The position numbers and the translations under genes are program-made. From assembly GCF_046097065.1 (NCBI RefSeq), contig NZ_CP175563.1, positions 1,922,001 to 1,986,000 on the forward strand: 64,000 bases of DNA. The letters are read 5' to 3'. Below, piece by piece: positions 51,398 to 59,563 of this stretch. Under the pieces are notes generated by a model. It worked only from the letters and a program-made list of their open reading frames with translations. It did not search any database and was not told where the DNA came from. This DNA comes from Syntrophus buswellii (GTDB lineage Bacteria > Desulfobacterota > Syntrophia > Syntrophales > Syntrophaceae). Numbering within the stretch: the stretch's first letter is position 1; the number at the start of each line of letters is the position of its first letter.

Positions 51398-51615
51398 TTC
51401 GCATCCTTCTTCAACGTCTTGATCCGATTGGCCATCATTTCCGACACTTTTTTAACCTGGAGCTGCAGAGCGGCAATCCCCTCGGGCTTCATGGCCACAA
51501 TCCTGTCCAGTTGATCCTTCCAATGCTCAATGACGGCCACTTCATTTTCCCGTACCCTTTTTTCAAACCGCGTCTGCACTTCCTTCAAAAAGGCTGCTTG
51601 ATCCTCTTTAGCCAC
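51394..51615 (-). CDS. Small helical protein of unknown function
   Basis: A 73-residue, highly charged, probably all-helical protein (AAFLKEVQTRFEKRVRENEVAVIEHWKDQLD). It overlaps the HD-domain gene by four bases (stop at 51394), which supports a real gene. No domain is recognised. Confidence 0.55.
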   Translation of the reverse strand: MAKEDQAAFLKEVQTRFEKRVRENEVAVIEHWKDQLDRIVAMKPEGIAALQLQVKKVSEMMANRIKTLKKDAK

Positions 51616-52139
51616 GGCGAACCCCCTTCTTTTCTTTGTGTTTCGAACCTCTTCATTCCTGTCCCGGTCCGGTCCGGCGGCTTCACCACCTCTTCACGGC
51701 GCTGCAGGCGGAGTCTCGGCCACGCAGCCCGTTCGTCCGCTGTGGAATGAAATGCGGCTGAAATGATGCCCTGTTTCTGCGGGAATTCCAGCGCCTGAAT
51801 ATCCGGGTAATGCGGCCTGCCTGCAAGGAATTCCCTAAATAATCCTTGAATTTCCTATAACATTTAACTAAATCTTGCAAACATGAAGTTGTCGTTGCCT
51901 TGACTTCAAAAAATTGACATTCCTCTACAAGTTCGATATGTACTTCAGGCACTTTAACTTTTGCGGTCATGGCCATGTCGATCGTGTCAACTCCATATGG
52001 AAACACCTTCTCGGCTGGCGGTCCTGTCGGCTTCTTCACGGATGCGGCGTTCTTTCCGCATCGCCTCTAAACCGCTGCCCGGCGATATTCAGCAACCATT
52101 GGAATGACCTGTCATTGACCACGACTTGAGGATACTTAC
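51616..52139. other. Gene-poor interval of about 520 bases
   Basis: Contains AT-rich sequence (about 51830-51920) unlike its surroundings. A minus-strand frame of 118 codons (51683-52039, GTG start) spans it; see the separate low-confidence entry. No terminator or RNA gene is clear. Confidence 0.35.
51683..52039 (-). CDS. Possible small protein of unknown function
   Basis: A 118-codon frame with GTG start. The middle (AKVKVPEVHIELVEECQFFEV, then LVKCYRKFKDYLG) has AT-rich codons, differing from the GC-rich neighbours. The C-terminus is Arg-rich and looks random. It may be a decayed or laterally acquired small gene, or noise. No family is recognised. Confidence 0.2.
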   Translation of the reverse strand: MKKPTGPPAEKVFPYGVDTIDMAMTAKVKVPEVHIELVEECQFFEVKATTTSCLQDLVKCYRKFKDYLGNSLQAGRITRIFRRWNSRRNRASFQPHFIPQRTNGLRGRDSACSAVKRW

Positions 52140-53801
52140 ATGAACAAATGCCTTCTGCTGTTCTTGATTCTAGGGTCCTGGTCTCTTCTGACACAGCCTA
52201 TCCCCACTTCGGAAGCCAAGGAAGATACGGCCCATATGGTGCTCCGCAAAACCGCGGGAACCGGAAAGACAACTCAGGAGTATGTAGTCCGCAAGGGGGA
52301 CAGCATCGATCGGATCGTCAAGCAATTTCTCAAGAACTCCGCGCACCGCTACACGCTCATCAGAGAACTGAACCCGGACTTGAAGGACCTTCACAGGATT
52401 TACCCCGGCCAGACGATTCTTCTTCCCGTCCTGGCAGAAGAAGGAAAGGAGTCCGTTGCCCCTGCACCGGCTCAGAACGGTCAGGTCGTCCCATACCAGG
52501 TCAAAAAGGGGGATTCCATCATTCGGATCCTGAAGCATCAGTTAAAGCTTCAAGAAGCCGAAGCCCACAAGGCTTTGCGGATTGTCAGCCAGGTGAATCC
52601 AGGGCTCAAGGACCTCAGCCGCATTTCGATCGGCCAGACGATCATGCTGCCGGCCATCAGCCTTCTGACGTCTTCACCGGCCGTTCAGCCCGAACAGAAC
52701 GCCGAAAAGAGAAGGGTGGAGATCAAGCCCATCCTCCCGCCCGACAAGGACATGGCTCTCCTGAAACAGCTTCTCGGCAGAAGCCACGGAAATCTGAATC
52801 AGAAAGGCAGTTATTTTCTTCCCCTGCCGCAGATGGGGCGGGTTACGATTGACTGCAGCGCCATCCCGGTGGTGGAGTTTGACGACGGCAGCACCATTCT
52901 GCTGGATTTTGGAAACAGGATCCCGGACTCTCTGCAGAGGCTGATTAAAGCGAACTGGAAAAACTATTCCGTCCTCAAGGTCAAACCGTCCCAGGATATC
53001 TTCCTGATTCTCCAGGAAATCATGAACGCCTCGGGCTCCTATTCCATGCGAAGGGGGCTCAAACCAATCCTGTTGGAGAGGAATCCGCAGGTGCTGATTA
53101 ATCTCGACTGGATCATCACAACAAAAAACCCCACGGCGGACAGACCTAGTTTTCATGGCATTCTCCTGGTTTCCGACAAAACGCGCCTCCTTCCCGGGCA
53201 GATCAGACAATATGCCTCCCAAAAAGGGTTTCAATTCACGGAAGTGGTCAATGGAGAGATTTCCTTCCCACCACCTGCCGACAAATCTCCTCCAACCCTG
53301 CAGCCGAAATCGATTGACGCCGTCGACCGGATGGATTTGATCTTTAACCTGTTGACTGAACTGGGCTACAGCCCTGCAAGAAACCAGGAGATCAGGCTCC
53401 TGGACAACAGCAGCGCCGGATTTCATCTGTCGCTGAAACCCGATATTCTCCTTAAAACAGAGTCACGCGAAATCCTCATGTTTACGAAAAAGCCCCCTCG
53501 GCAGTTTCTGGAGGTCCTGTCGAAGCAGAAAAAGGAGGTCCTCCTGGTCAATACCCGGCTTTCCAAAAAGGCCAATCTCAGCCAGGTTCTTTCGGCGCTT
53601 TCCCTTCCCGACGCCTTCGATAAACGTTACGCATTCTATATCGCCGAACGGGGCAGAAAAGCGACGATCACCGTCACCCTCTCCGCCTTGAAAATTGAAC
53701 GGCCGAACCGCAGTCCCCTGTTTCTTGTCGACTGCAGCCTGGACCCCAATCTTTATTCCCTGCTTCATAAGGATTGGAATGTGGAACTGGTTCAATATTG
53801 A
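52140..53801 (+). CDS. Exported LysM protein with a large unrecognised domain
   Basis: A signal peptide (about 1-26) is followed by two LysM-type domains (EYVVRKGDSIDRIVKQF to YPGQTILLP, about 46-96; YQVKKGDSIIRILKHQ to IGQTIMLP, about 120-172) that should bind peptidoglycan. Residues 195-553 have no family I recognise. They contain repeated alpha/beta segments such as INLDWIITTKNPTADRPSFHGILLVSD, EILMFTKKPPRQFLEVLSKQKKEVLLVN and PLFLVDCSLDPNLYSLLHKD. The last resembles a nuclease- or regulator-like core but is unassigned. Its stop overlaps the next start (TGATG). Confidence 0.75.
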   Translation: MNKCLLLFLILGSWSLLTQPIPTSEAKEDTAHMVLRKTAGTGKTTQEYVVRKGDSIDRIVKQFLKNSAHRYTLIRELNPDLKDLHRIYPGQTILLPVLAEEGKESVAPAPAQNGQVVPYQVKKGDSIIRILKHQLKLQEAEAHKALRIVSQVNPGLKDLSRISIGQTIMLPAISLLTSSPAVQPEQNAEKRRVEIKPILPPDKDMALLKQLLGRSHGNLNQKGSYFLPLPQMGRVTIDCSAIPVVEFDDGSTILLDFGNRIPDSLQRLIKANWKNYSVLKVKPSQDIFLILQEIMNASGSYSMRRGLKPILLERNPQVLINLDWIITTKNPTADRPSFHGILLVSDKTRLLPGQIRQYASQKGFQFTEVVNGEISFPPPADKSPPTLQPKSIDAVDRMDLIFNLLTELGYSPARNQEIRLLDNSSAGFHLSLKPDILLKTESREILMFTKKPPRQFLEVLSKQKKEVLLVNTRLSKKANLSQVLSALSLPDAFDKRYAFYIAERGRKATITVTLSALKIERPNRSPLFLVDCSLDPNLYSLLHKDWNVELVQY

Positions 53802-54775
53802 TGACCCGGGGGCTTGCCGTATTTTCCGGAGGTCTTGACAGCATCCTTGCCGTCAAGGTCATCCAGGATCAGGGAATCGATGTCCTGGGGATCACCTTTG
53901 AAACCCCCTTCTTCAGCGCAGGGAAAGCCCGCCGCGCCGCCGCGCAAATCCGCCTTCCCCTGACCGTTCTGGACATTACCGACGAACATCTACGGATGCT
54001 TCTTTCCCCCAGGTACGGATACGGAAAGAACCTGAACCCCTGCATCGACTGCCACATCCTGATGATCAAAACGGCGGGGGATAGAATGGCTGAACTGGGA
54101 GCGGATTTTATCTTCACGGGTGAAGTTCTTGGACAGCGGCCCATGTCCCAGGGAAAGCAGATGCTCGAAGTGATTGCCAAAAATTCCGGATATCGCGATG
54201 ATCTCCTGAGGCCGTTGTCCGCCAGGCTGCTGCCTGAAACCAGGCCGGAACGAGAGGGGATCGTTCAGCGTGACAGGTTATTGGACATTTCGGGACGGGG
54301 CCGGAAAATACAGATCGAACTGGCCGATTACTACGGAATATCCGATTACGACCCCCCTGCCGGCGGCTGCCTCCTCACCGATCCGATGTTCACCATACGG
54401 CTTAAGGATCTTTTCAGCCACAAACAAGATTTTTCCCGCCGGGATATTGAACTTTTGAAAGTCGGCCGCCACTTCCGTTTGAACGAATCAACCAAAATCG
54501 TGGTGGGCAGAAACCGCAATGATAATGAAACAATCCAGAAGTTGACGGAGAAAGGGGATGTCACGGTTTACATGACCTCTTTCCGGGGGCCCACCGTTCT
54601 GATTCCCGGGGGCGGCAGCGCTGAAGTGCTGCATCTGGCTGCGGCAATTTGCGCCCGTTACAGCGATGCCCCAAGGGATGCCGACGTCACCGTGACCTGC
54701 CTATGTGAAAGCCGGACCTCTTTTGTCGACGTTACGGCAGCCTCACCGGAAATCATCGCCACCTGGAGAATTTAG
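53801..54775 (+). CDS. PP-loop ATPase with DUF814/NFACT-R-like C-terminus
   Basis: A 324-residue protein with pyrophosphatase loop VFSGGLDSILAVK near residue 8, a MnmA-like NPCIDCH motif near 79, and a second conserved cysteine in GGCLLTDP near 188. The C-terminal part (IVVGRNRNDNE, then FRGPTVLIPGGG) resembles DUF814/NFACT-R. It is a thiolation-type ATPase of unknown substrate, probably a tRNA-modifying relative of MnmA. The start is the ATG at 53801, overlapping the LysM gene stop. LarE is excluded because its sulfur-donor motif is different. Confidence 0.8.
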   Translation: MTRGLAVFSGGLDSILAVKVIQDQGIDVLGITFETPFFSAGKARRAAAQIRLPLTVLDITDEHLRMLLSPRYGYGKNLNPCIDCHILMIKTAGDRMAELGADFIFTGEVLGQRPMSQGKQMLEVIAKNSGYRDDLLRPLSARLLPETRPEREGIVQRDRLLDISGRGRKIQIELADYYGISDYDPPAGGCLLTDPMFTIRLKDLFSHKQDFSRRDIELLKVGRHFRLNESTKIVVGRNRNDNETIQKLTEKGDVTVYMTSFRGPTVLIPGGGSAEVLHLAAAICARYSDAPRDADVTVTCLCESRTSFVDVTAASPEIIATWRI

Positions 54776-54812
54776 CGCCCCCTGTTTTTCCTCTTCATAT
54801 AACCTGTACCCT

Positions 54813-54862
54813 GCGAAGGGCCTTTCGTTGAACACTCCTCGAGGAACAGCCCTTCGCCTTTT
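54813..54862 (+). terminator. Intrinsic terminator after the PP-loop gene
   Basis: GCGAAGGGC (54813-54821) pairs with GCCCTTCGC (54849-54857) across a 27-base loop that itself can pair, followed by CTTTTCC. Confidence 0.75.
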
Positions 54863-54959
54863 CCGACAGGCTCAAAAATTCCCATTCTTATCATGCAATA
54901 CCGATGTTGTCGTTTGCCCCCGGAGGACATGGATGTGCTCCGCTTGAAATAGACGGAGC

Positions 54960-54988
54960 TTGACAAGTGTCGGATTAACACATAATAT
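54960..54988 (+). promoter_or_regulatory. Sigma-70 promoter for the HesB-like gene
   Basis: TTGACA (54960-54965) and TAATAT (54983-54988) with 17-base spacing, about 67 bases before the start at 55055. It is among the closest matches to consensus in the window. Confidence 0.8.
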
Positions 54989-55054
54989 GTCATTAGAGGT
55001 AACAAATAGTCATTACAAAGAAGAATAACAACATTTTACGGAAAGGAGCCCTAT

Positions 55055-55402
55055 ATGTTTGAAGTCAGCGAAGACGCATCGAAAAAGATCAAACAGTTCC
55101 TTGAAGAACAAAAAAATGTCAGGCCTATCAGGATCCTGGTCTCTGAAGGCGGATGGCGAGGTCCATTTCTTGTGATGGCTATGGATGATAAGAAGGAGGA
55201 TGATGAGGTTTTTACCGATAGAGGCGTGAGGTTTCTCGTGGAAAAATCTCTTTTTGAAAAGGCAAAGCCCATCAGCATCGACTACGTTCACTCCACCTTC
55301 GGTTCCGGCTACATCCTGAATTCGGAACTCTTGAAGCACTGGAAAGGCGGTGTGTTCGGGGGATGCAGGAACATCTGTGAAAGCTGTGAAGATTTCAAAT
55401 AA
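55055..55402 (+). CDS. HesB/IscA-like iron-sulfur protein
   Basis: A 115-residue protein with the HesB-like start FEVSEDASKKIKQFLEE, IRILVSEGGWRGPFLVMAMDD, DDEVFTDRGVRFLVE and DYVHSTFGSGYILN. The C-terminus has Cys in GGCRNICESCEDFK, giving three cysteines. Some members of this small anaerobe family have selenocysteine there; here the codons are Cys. It may carry or scaffold an iron-sulfur cluster. A strong promoter and an AAGGAG site precede it and a terminator follows, so it is a single-gene unit. Confidence 0.8.
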   Translation: MFEVSEDASKKIKQFLEEQKNVRPIRILVSEGGWRGPFLVMAMDDKKEDDEVFTDRGVRFLVEKSLFEKAKPISIDYVHSTFGSGYILNSELLKHWKGGVFGGCRNICESCEDFK

Positions 55403-55478
55403 CGGGGATCCCCGCAGAAGCAGGCGGGGCACTGAACGTTCGCACAATTCATCCCGTTGAATTACGGAACCGACAGCC

Positions 55479-55527
55479 ACCCCGACCGGACGCGCCTTCT
55501 GCAGGCGGCCTCCGGCCGGGGTTTTTA
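55479..55527 (+). terminator. Intrinsic terminator after the HesB-like gene
   Basis: ACCCCG (55479-55484) pairs with CGGGGT (55517-55522) with further inner pairing (CCGGA/TCCGG and GCCT/AGGC), followed by TTTTT. Confidence 0.8.
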
Positions 55528-55655
55528 TGTTTTGCTCCCCGGACGCGGCTTCGCTGTCCGATCCGTCCTGATCCATCCTTGCTTCCCCGATCATCGAAGG
55601 GCAGAGGGGTGCATTTCTTTGCCGCGGAGCCCAGAACCGATCGACGAGCCCCCCT

Positions 55656-57191
55656 TCATTTCTCCTGGTGCTGCGGTCGAAGGAGATCTTCAACTGTTTT
55701 GACGGGATTGAACGTCTCCAGGGGCACTTCGATCAGCACGGTGTTCCAGTCGGCCATGGCGCCATTCCACAACCCCGGGAGTTCCAGCGCATACAATTCT
55801 CTGCCCTTTTCCGTTTTCCGGGCAATGGAAATCGCCCTGGGATTCACAAATTGCCGCAGGTCGAACTTCCTAGACAAGTAATCCCGGACGCCGCAGACCA
55901 GATCCACGGGGTTGAAATGGGTTGCAGCCCGCCAGAGGGAGCGCTGTGACTCGGAGTTCGAGTCCACTTGAATCTCCTCAACGATCTGGAGGGACAACGC
56001 GCCGGTTTCGTCCTCAACCCAGAAAGGGCCGCCACCCGGTTCGCCGACGTTTCTGACAACACCGCAAACCCGCAAGGGACGGTTCAAGCGCTGGAAAACC
56101 TGTCTGCATCGTTCGGAGAGTGAAGCCCCGTTGAAAGCCGGTGGGAAGGAGAGGCACAGATCCCTCCGACAGAATGCGATGATCTCGGAGAGCTCGTCTT
56201 CGGTTAGTCCGCCTTCGGTCAACCTTGCGGCATAGGAGAAGATTCTCCTCTGCAGCCGTATGAGGTATCCCCCAAGAATCTGTTTGTACAACACCGTTGA
56301 CGGCTTCAGGGAATCGGGGACGACATTGTCGATGTTCTTGATGAAGACGATGTCTCCATCCAGGGCATTCAGATTTTCCAGCAGTGCACCGTGGCCTCCG
56401 GGACGGAACACGAGGAAACCATCCAGATCGCGGAAAGGGGCCTTCTCCAGATCGACGGCAATGGTGTCGGTATGGGCATGCTGGATGGAAAGGGACAGAT
56501 CGAATGACGCATTCCACCGTTTCTCATAGATCTCGTCAATCCGCCTGAGAAATTCCTGAATCGCCCCTTCGTGCTCGGCAGAAACCGTAAAGTGGACACG
56601 GCACCTTCCCTGAGCATCCTTGACATAAAGCGCCGCTTCCACAAGATGTTCTTCAATAGCCGTCCGCGAGCCTTCCGGAGATAAGTGAAACTTCAGAAGC
56701 GCCTTGGGCAGTTGACCGTAGCTGAGGCCGTCCGCGGCCAGAACCGTTGACAGGATCGGGCAGACATCTCCTTTTTCCAAAAGGTCATCGAGATTCCTCC
56801 CCGCTTTGGCCAAGACGGATTTCAAATCTTCAAAAAAAGCGTACTTTTTCAGATCCCTCAAAAATTTCGTTCTCGAATCCTCATCCTGCAGTCCACCGGC
56901 ATCCAGAATCCGGTACCAGTCCTTGAACATGCGACTGGCCGCCCCTGAAGCGGGAACAAACTTCAGCATCCGCCCGGCCCCGGCTTCTTCCTCGTGGAGA
57001 CGGACCAGCTCCCCGCCCTCCTCCTCGCCGACGACGAAGATCCCATCCTGGAGGGTACAGGGACGATTCAATTTCAAAGGAGCCGCCCCTTCCCGAAAAA
57101 TCCTGATCTGCTCCATCGCCTGCTCAACAGACAATCCCCGCTCCTCAATCTGAGCCTTATCCTGATCGGAAAATATACGTTGTAACGTCAT
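55656..57191 (-). CDS. DUF4301 family protein
   Basis: A protein of about 511 residues matching the DUF4301 family. Motifs: FVPASGAASRMFKDW near 80, LPKALLKFH near 165, FTVSAEHEG, VFRPGGHGALLENLN near 265, IVFIKNIDNVVPD, and GVVRNVGEPGGGPFWV near 385. The pattern of PASGAASRM and RPGGHGAL suggests a nucleotide-sugar or nucleotidyltransferase-like fold; the activity is unknown. The start at 57191 is chosen for AGAGGG eight bases upstream. It converges with the HesB-like gene. Confidence 0.88.
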   Translation of the reverse strand: MTLQRIFSDQDKAQIEERGLSVEQAMEQIRIFREGAAPLKLNRPCTLQDGIFVVGEEEGGELVRLHEEEAGAGRMLKFVPASGAASRMFKDWYRILDAGGLQDEDSRTKFLRDLKKYAFFEDLKSVLAKAGRNLDDLLEKGDVCPILSTVLAADGLSYGQLPKALLKFHLSPEGSRTAIEEHLVEAALYVKDAQGRCRVHFTVSAEHEGAIQEFLRRIDEIYEKRWNASFDLSLSIQHAHTDTIAVDLEKAPFRDLDGFLVFRPGGHGALLENLNALDGDIVFIKNIDNVVPDSLKPSTVLYKQILGGYLIRLQRRIFSYAARLTEGGLTEDELSEIIAFCRRDLCLSFPPAFNGASLSERCRQVFQRLNRPLRVCGVVRNVGEPGGGPFWVEDETGALSLQIVEEIQVDSNSESQRSLWRAATHFNPVDLVCGVRDYLSRKFDLRQFVNPRAISIARKTEKGRELYALELPGLWNGAMADWNTVLIEVPLETFNPVKTVEDLLRPQHQEK

Positions 57192-57720
57192 GGTCATATC
57201 CCTCTGGTTGCGTTCCCTGGTATCGGGGCATCGATCTTCAGCCCGCTGCATGGTTTTCCTGTCTTTGCGTCGCCTTTGCGGATGGCATTCTTCAAGCACG
57301 GATCATGGGGAATCATTCCGCCAGGCGTTACGATCCGCTTTTCCTGCCGCTGTTTCTTCTGCGGATCCTGTCCTTGACAAACCGCTTATTCTCCCTCTGT
57401 AAGCGGGATATGTCCTTCTGTCTCCGGCTGACCCTTTCCCTGGACATGGCTTTCTTCTCCGTCCGGCCTGCAATGCGATTTTCCACCCGTCCGCAGCGGC
57501 TGCAGATCAGGCCCGGCATCCTGTTTTCCACCTCTTTGCCTTTCATTTTACCACAATACCTTCCCGTTTTACATTGTTTACTGGATCGCCGCCGCCTGGT
57601 GCCGTGGAGTTTCTGCCGGACAGGCATAAGCTCCGCACCCGCCTCTCTCAGGATAAAAGCCTTGACAGCTCTGTTTCTATGAATGTATAACCCCGTAAAA
57701 TATCAGCTCAGAGGAGGTTT
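57192..57720. other. Gene-free interval of about 530 bases upstream of the beta-oxidation genes
   Basis: Two overlapping frames in 57305-57682 have arginine-rich, low-complexity translation and no ribosome site. The only clear elements are the AGAGGG site for the left gene and GAGGAGG at 57711-57717 for the right gene. No RNA gene or mobile element is seen. Confidence 0.4.
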
Positions 57721-58581
57721 ATGCAAATGACGGTAAAAAAACTTGGTGTTCTTGGCGCCGGCGCCATGGGCGGCGGGATTGCCCAGCATGCGGCTCAACT
57801 TGGCGTTGAAATCGTTCTTGGCGATATTGATATGAAGTTTGTCGACGGCGGGATTGCCCGGATGGAAAAGCTGATGGCCGGCTCCATCAAAAAGGGAAAA
57901 ATGACGGAAGCGGAGGCGAAGGCCGCCATTGGAAGAATCAAGAAAACCGTCCAGATGGAAGATTTTGCCGACTGCGACTTTGTCATCGAAGCCATTATCG
58001 AAAACCTGAAGATCAAGCAGGATGCCTTTGCAAAACTCGATTCGGTGGTCCGTCCGGACACCATTCTGGCATCGAATACCTCGTCCATGTCCCTGACTGA
58101 AATTGCCGCCGCCACCAAACGGCCGGACCGGGTCGTCGGCATGCATTTCTTCAATCCTCCTCAGGTCATGAAGCTGGTCGAAATCATCCGGGGATATTTC
58201 ACCTCCGACGAGACCGTCAAGGCTACGGAAGACTTCACCAAACAGCTCAACAAGATCTCCGTCGACATCAAGAAGGATGCCCCCGGCTTCGTCGTCAACC
58301 GCATCATGATGGCCTCGGCCGTGGAGGCCCTGAAGCTTTACGAGGAAGGCGTAGCCACCATGGAAGACATCGACAAGGCGGTCAAGCTCGGCCTGAACTA
58401 CCCCATGGGCCCCTTTGAGCTGATGGATCTGGTGGGTGCGGACATCAACAAGCACATCCTGGATTATTTATTCGCCGAAACCGGTGAAGTCCGCTGGAAT
58501 TCTCCCCTCTCCCTCAAGCTGAAGACGAAGGCGGGCCAGCTGGGCCGAAAGACCGGCGCGGGCTGGTACAAATACGAATAG
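57721..58581 (+). CDS. hbd: 3-hydroxyacyl-CoA dehydrogenase (3-hydroxybutyryl-CoA type)
   Basis: Oxidises 3-hydroxyacyl-CoA with NAD, or works in reverse. The 286-residue protein has a Rossmann glycine motif LGVLGAGAMGGGIAQ near 8-22, LASNTSSMSLTEIAAAT near 115, GMHFFNPPQVMKLVEII with the catalytic His near 140, and FVVNRIMMASAVEALKLYEEGVA near 190. It is the single-function form, as in butyrate or benzoate degraders. Start at 57721, though an ATG six bases later has better spacing from AGGAGG. Followed after 17 bases by enoyl-CoA hydratase. Confidence 0.94.
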   Translation: MQMTVKKLGVLGAGAMGGGIAQHAAQLGVEIVLGDIDMKFVDGGIARMEKLMAGSIKKGKMTEAEAKAAIGRIKKTVQMEDFADCDFVIEAIIENLKIKQDAFAKLDSVVRPDTILASNTSSMSLTEIAAATKRPDRVVGMHFFNPPQVMKLVEIIRGYFTSDETVKATEDFTKQLNKISVDIKKDAPGFVVNRIMMASAVEALKLYEEGVATMEDIDKAVKLGLNYPMGPFELMDLVGADINKHILDYLFAETGEVRWNSPLSLKLKTKAGQLGRKTGAGWYKYE

Positions 58582-58598
58582 GCAAGGGGGTTTTAGAG

Positions 58599-59378
58599 AT
58601 GGCATATGAAATGATCCTTTTGAACATTGAAGGCAGAATCGCCACCATATCGCTCAACCGGCCTCCGATGAACCCACTGAACAGCGTCATCCTCCGGGAA
58701 ATCACGGAAGCCATAAGTGAAATCGAAGCGGACGAAAACGTCAAGGTCGTTATTGTCAACAGCGTTGGCGAGAGAGCTTTTGCGGCAGGCGCCGATGTCA
58801 AGGAAATGGTGAACCTGACCCCCGTGGAACTCTACGATTTCTGCCAGGGCTTCCGCAAGGCCTGCGAAAGCCTCAACAGGTATGCTCTCCCCGTAATCGC
58901 CGTCATCAAGGGGCTGACTCTGGGAGGCGGATGTGAACTGGCCATGGCCTGCGATTTGAGAATTGCAGCGGAAAATGCCAAGTTCGGTCAGCCGGAAATC
59001 AACCTGGGCATCCTTCCCGGCGCCGGCGGAACGCAGCGATTGACCCGGCTGATCGGTCCGGCCCGCTCCAAGGAGATGATCCTGACAGGGGATATGATTG
59101 ACGCAGCGACAGCCGAGCGCTATGGCCTGGTCAACAAGGTGGTTCCCCTTGAGGACGTTGACAAGGCGGCGATGGAGCTGGCGGAAAAGCTGGCATCGAA
59201 GCCCAAAGTGGCCCTCAAGATGGCCAAGGCTGCCATCAATGCCGGACAGAACGTCGATCTCGGAAGCGGGCTTGATTTTGAAATTCTCAGCTTTGCCTTA
59301 GCGAGCGCATCCGAAGACAAGCTCGAGGGGATGACGGCCCTGCTGGAAAAGCGGAAAGCGAACTTCAAAGACAAGTAA
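58599..59378 (+). CDS. Enoyl-CoA hydratase (crotonase family)
   Basis: Hydrates 2-enoyl-CoA to 3-hydroxyacyl-CoA. The 259-residue protein has the oxyanion-hole segments AFAAGADVKEM (near 65) and GLTLGGGCELAMACDLRIA (near 107), with catalytic glutamates in GGGCELAM and in KFGQPEINLGILPGAGGTQRL (near 140). Length is typical for the short crotonase. It is directly downstream of the dehydrogenase, so together they make two steps of beta-oxidation. Confidence 0.94.
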   Translation: MAYEMILLNIEGRIATISLNRPPMNPLNSVILREITEAISEIEADENVKVVIVNSVGERAFAAGADVKEMVNLTPVELYDFCQGFRKACESLNRYALPVIAVIKGLTLGGGCELAMACDLRIAAENAKFGQPEINLGILPGAGGTQRLTRLIGPARSKEMILTGDMIDAATAERYGLVNKVVPLEDVDKAAMELAEKLASKPKVALKMAKAAINAGQNVDLGSGLDFEILSFALASASEDKLEGMTALLEKRKANFKDK

Positions 59379-59408
59379 CCCACGACCCTGTTCCTGAATT
59401 CCTTGTTT

Positions 59409-59452
59409 GGAAGGGTGAGCGTGCACGCGCCGAAAAAAACGCTCATCCTTCC
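59409..59452 (+). terminator. Hairpin after enoyl-CoA hydratase
   Basis: GGAAGGGTGAGCG (59409-59421) pairs with CGCTCATCCTTCC (59440-59452), one G-T pair, 13 bp. No clean T-run follows, so it may terminate weakly or stabilise the 3' end. Confidence 0.6.
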
Positions 59453-59516
59453 GGACTGTTCATTCTTCACTCAGCCTCTTTTTGTCCCGACCAGCCTCAC
59501 GGCCCATTTACTTCAA

Positions 59517-59543
59517 CCTACGATCCCGCTTTTTTAACGTAGG
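59517..59543. promoter_or_regulatory. Dyad upstream of the GlcD-like gene
   Basis: CCTACG (59517-59522) and CGTAGG (59538-59543) form a perfect inverted repeat around an AT-rich spacer, 20 bases before the start at 59564. It may be a regulator site overlapping the promoter or ribosome region. Confidence 0.35.
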
Positions 59544-59563
59544 GATTTCATAAGGAAGCAGCC

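Noticed and set aside
53801..54775. Reading the PP-loop protein as LarE to complete larBC
   Set aside because: The NPCIDC and second-Cys pattern and the DUF814-like end are MnmA-like, not LarE-like.
57328..57627. Minus-strand frame with a CxxC pair
   Set aside because: The CSRC pair could suggest a zinc motif, but the rest is Arg/Lys-rich low complexity without start signals.
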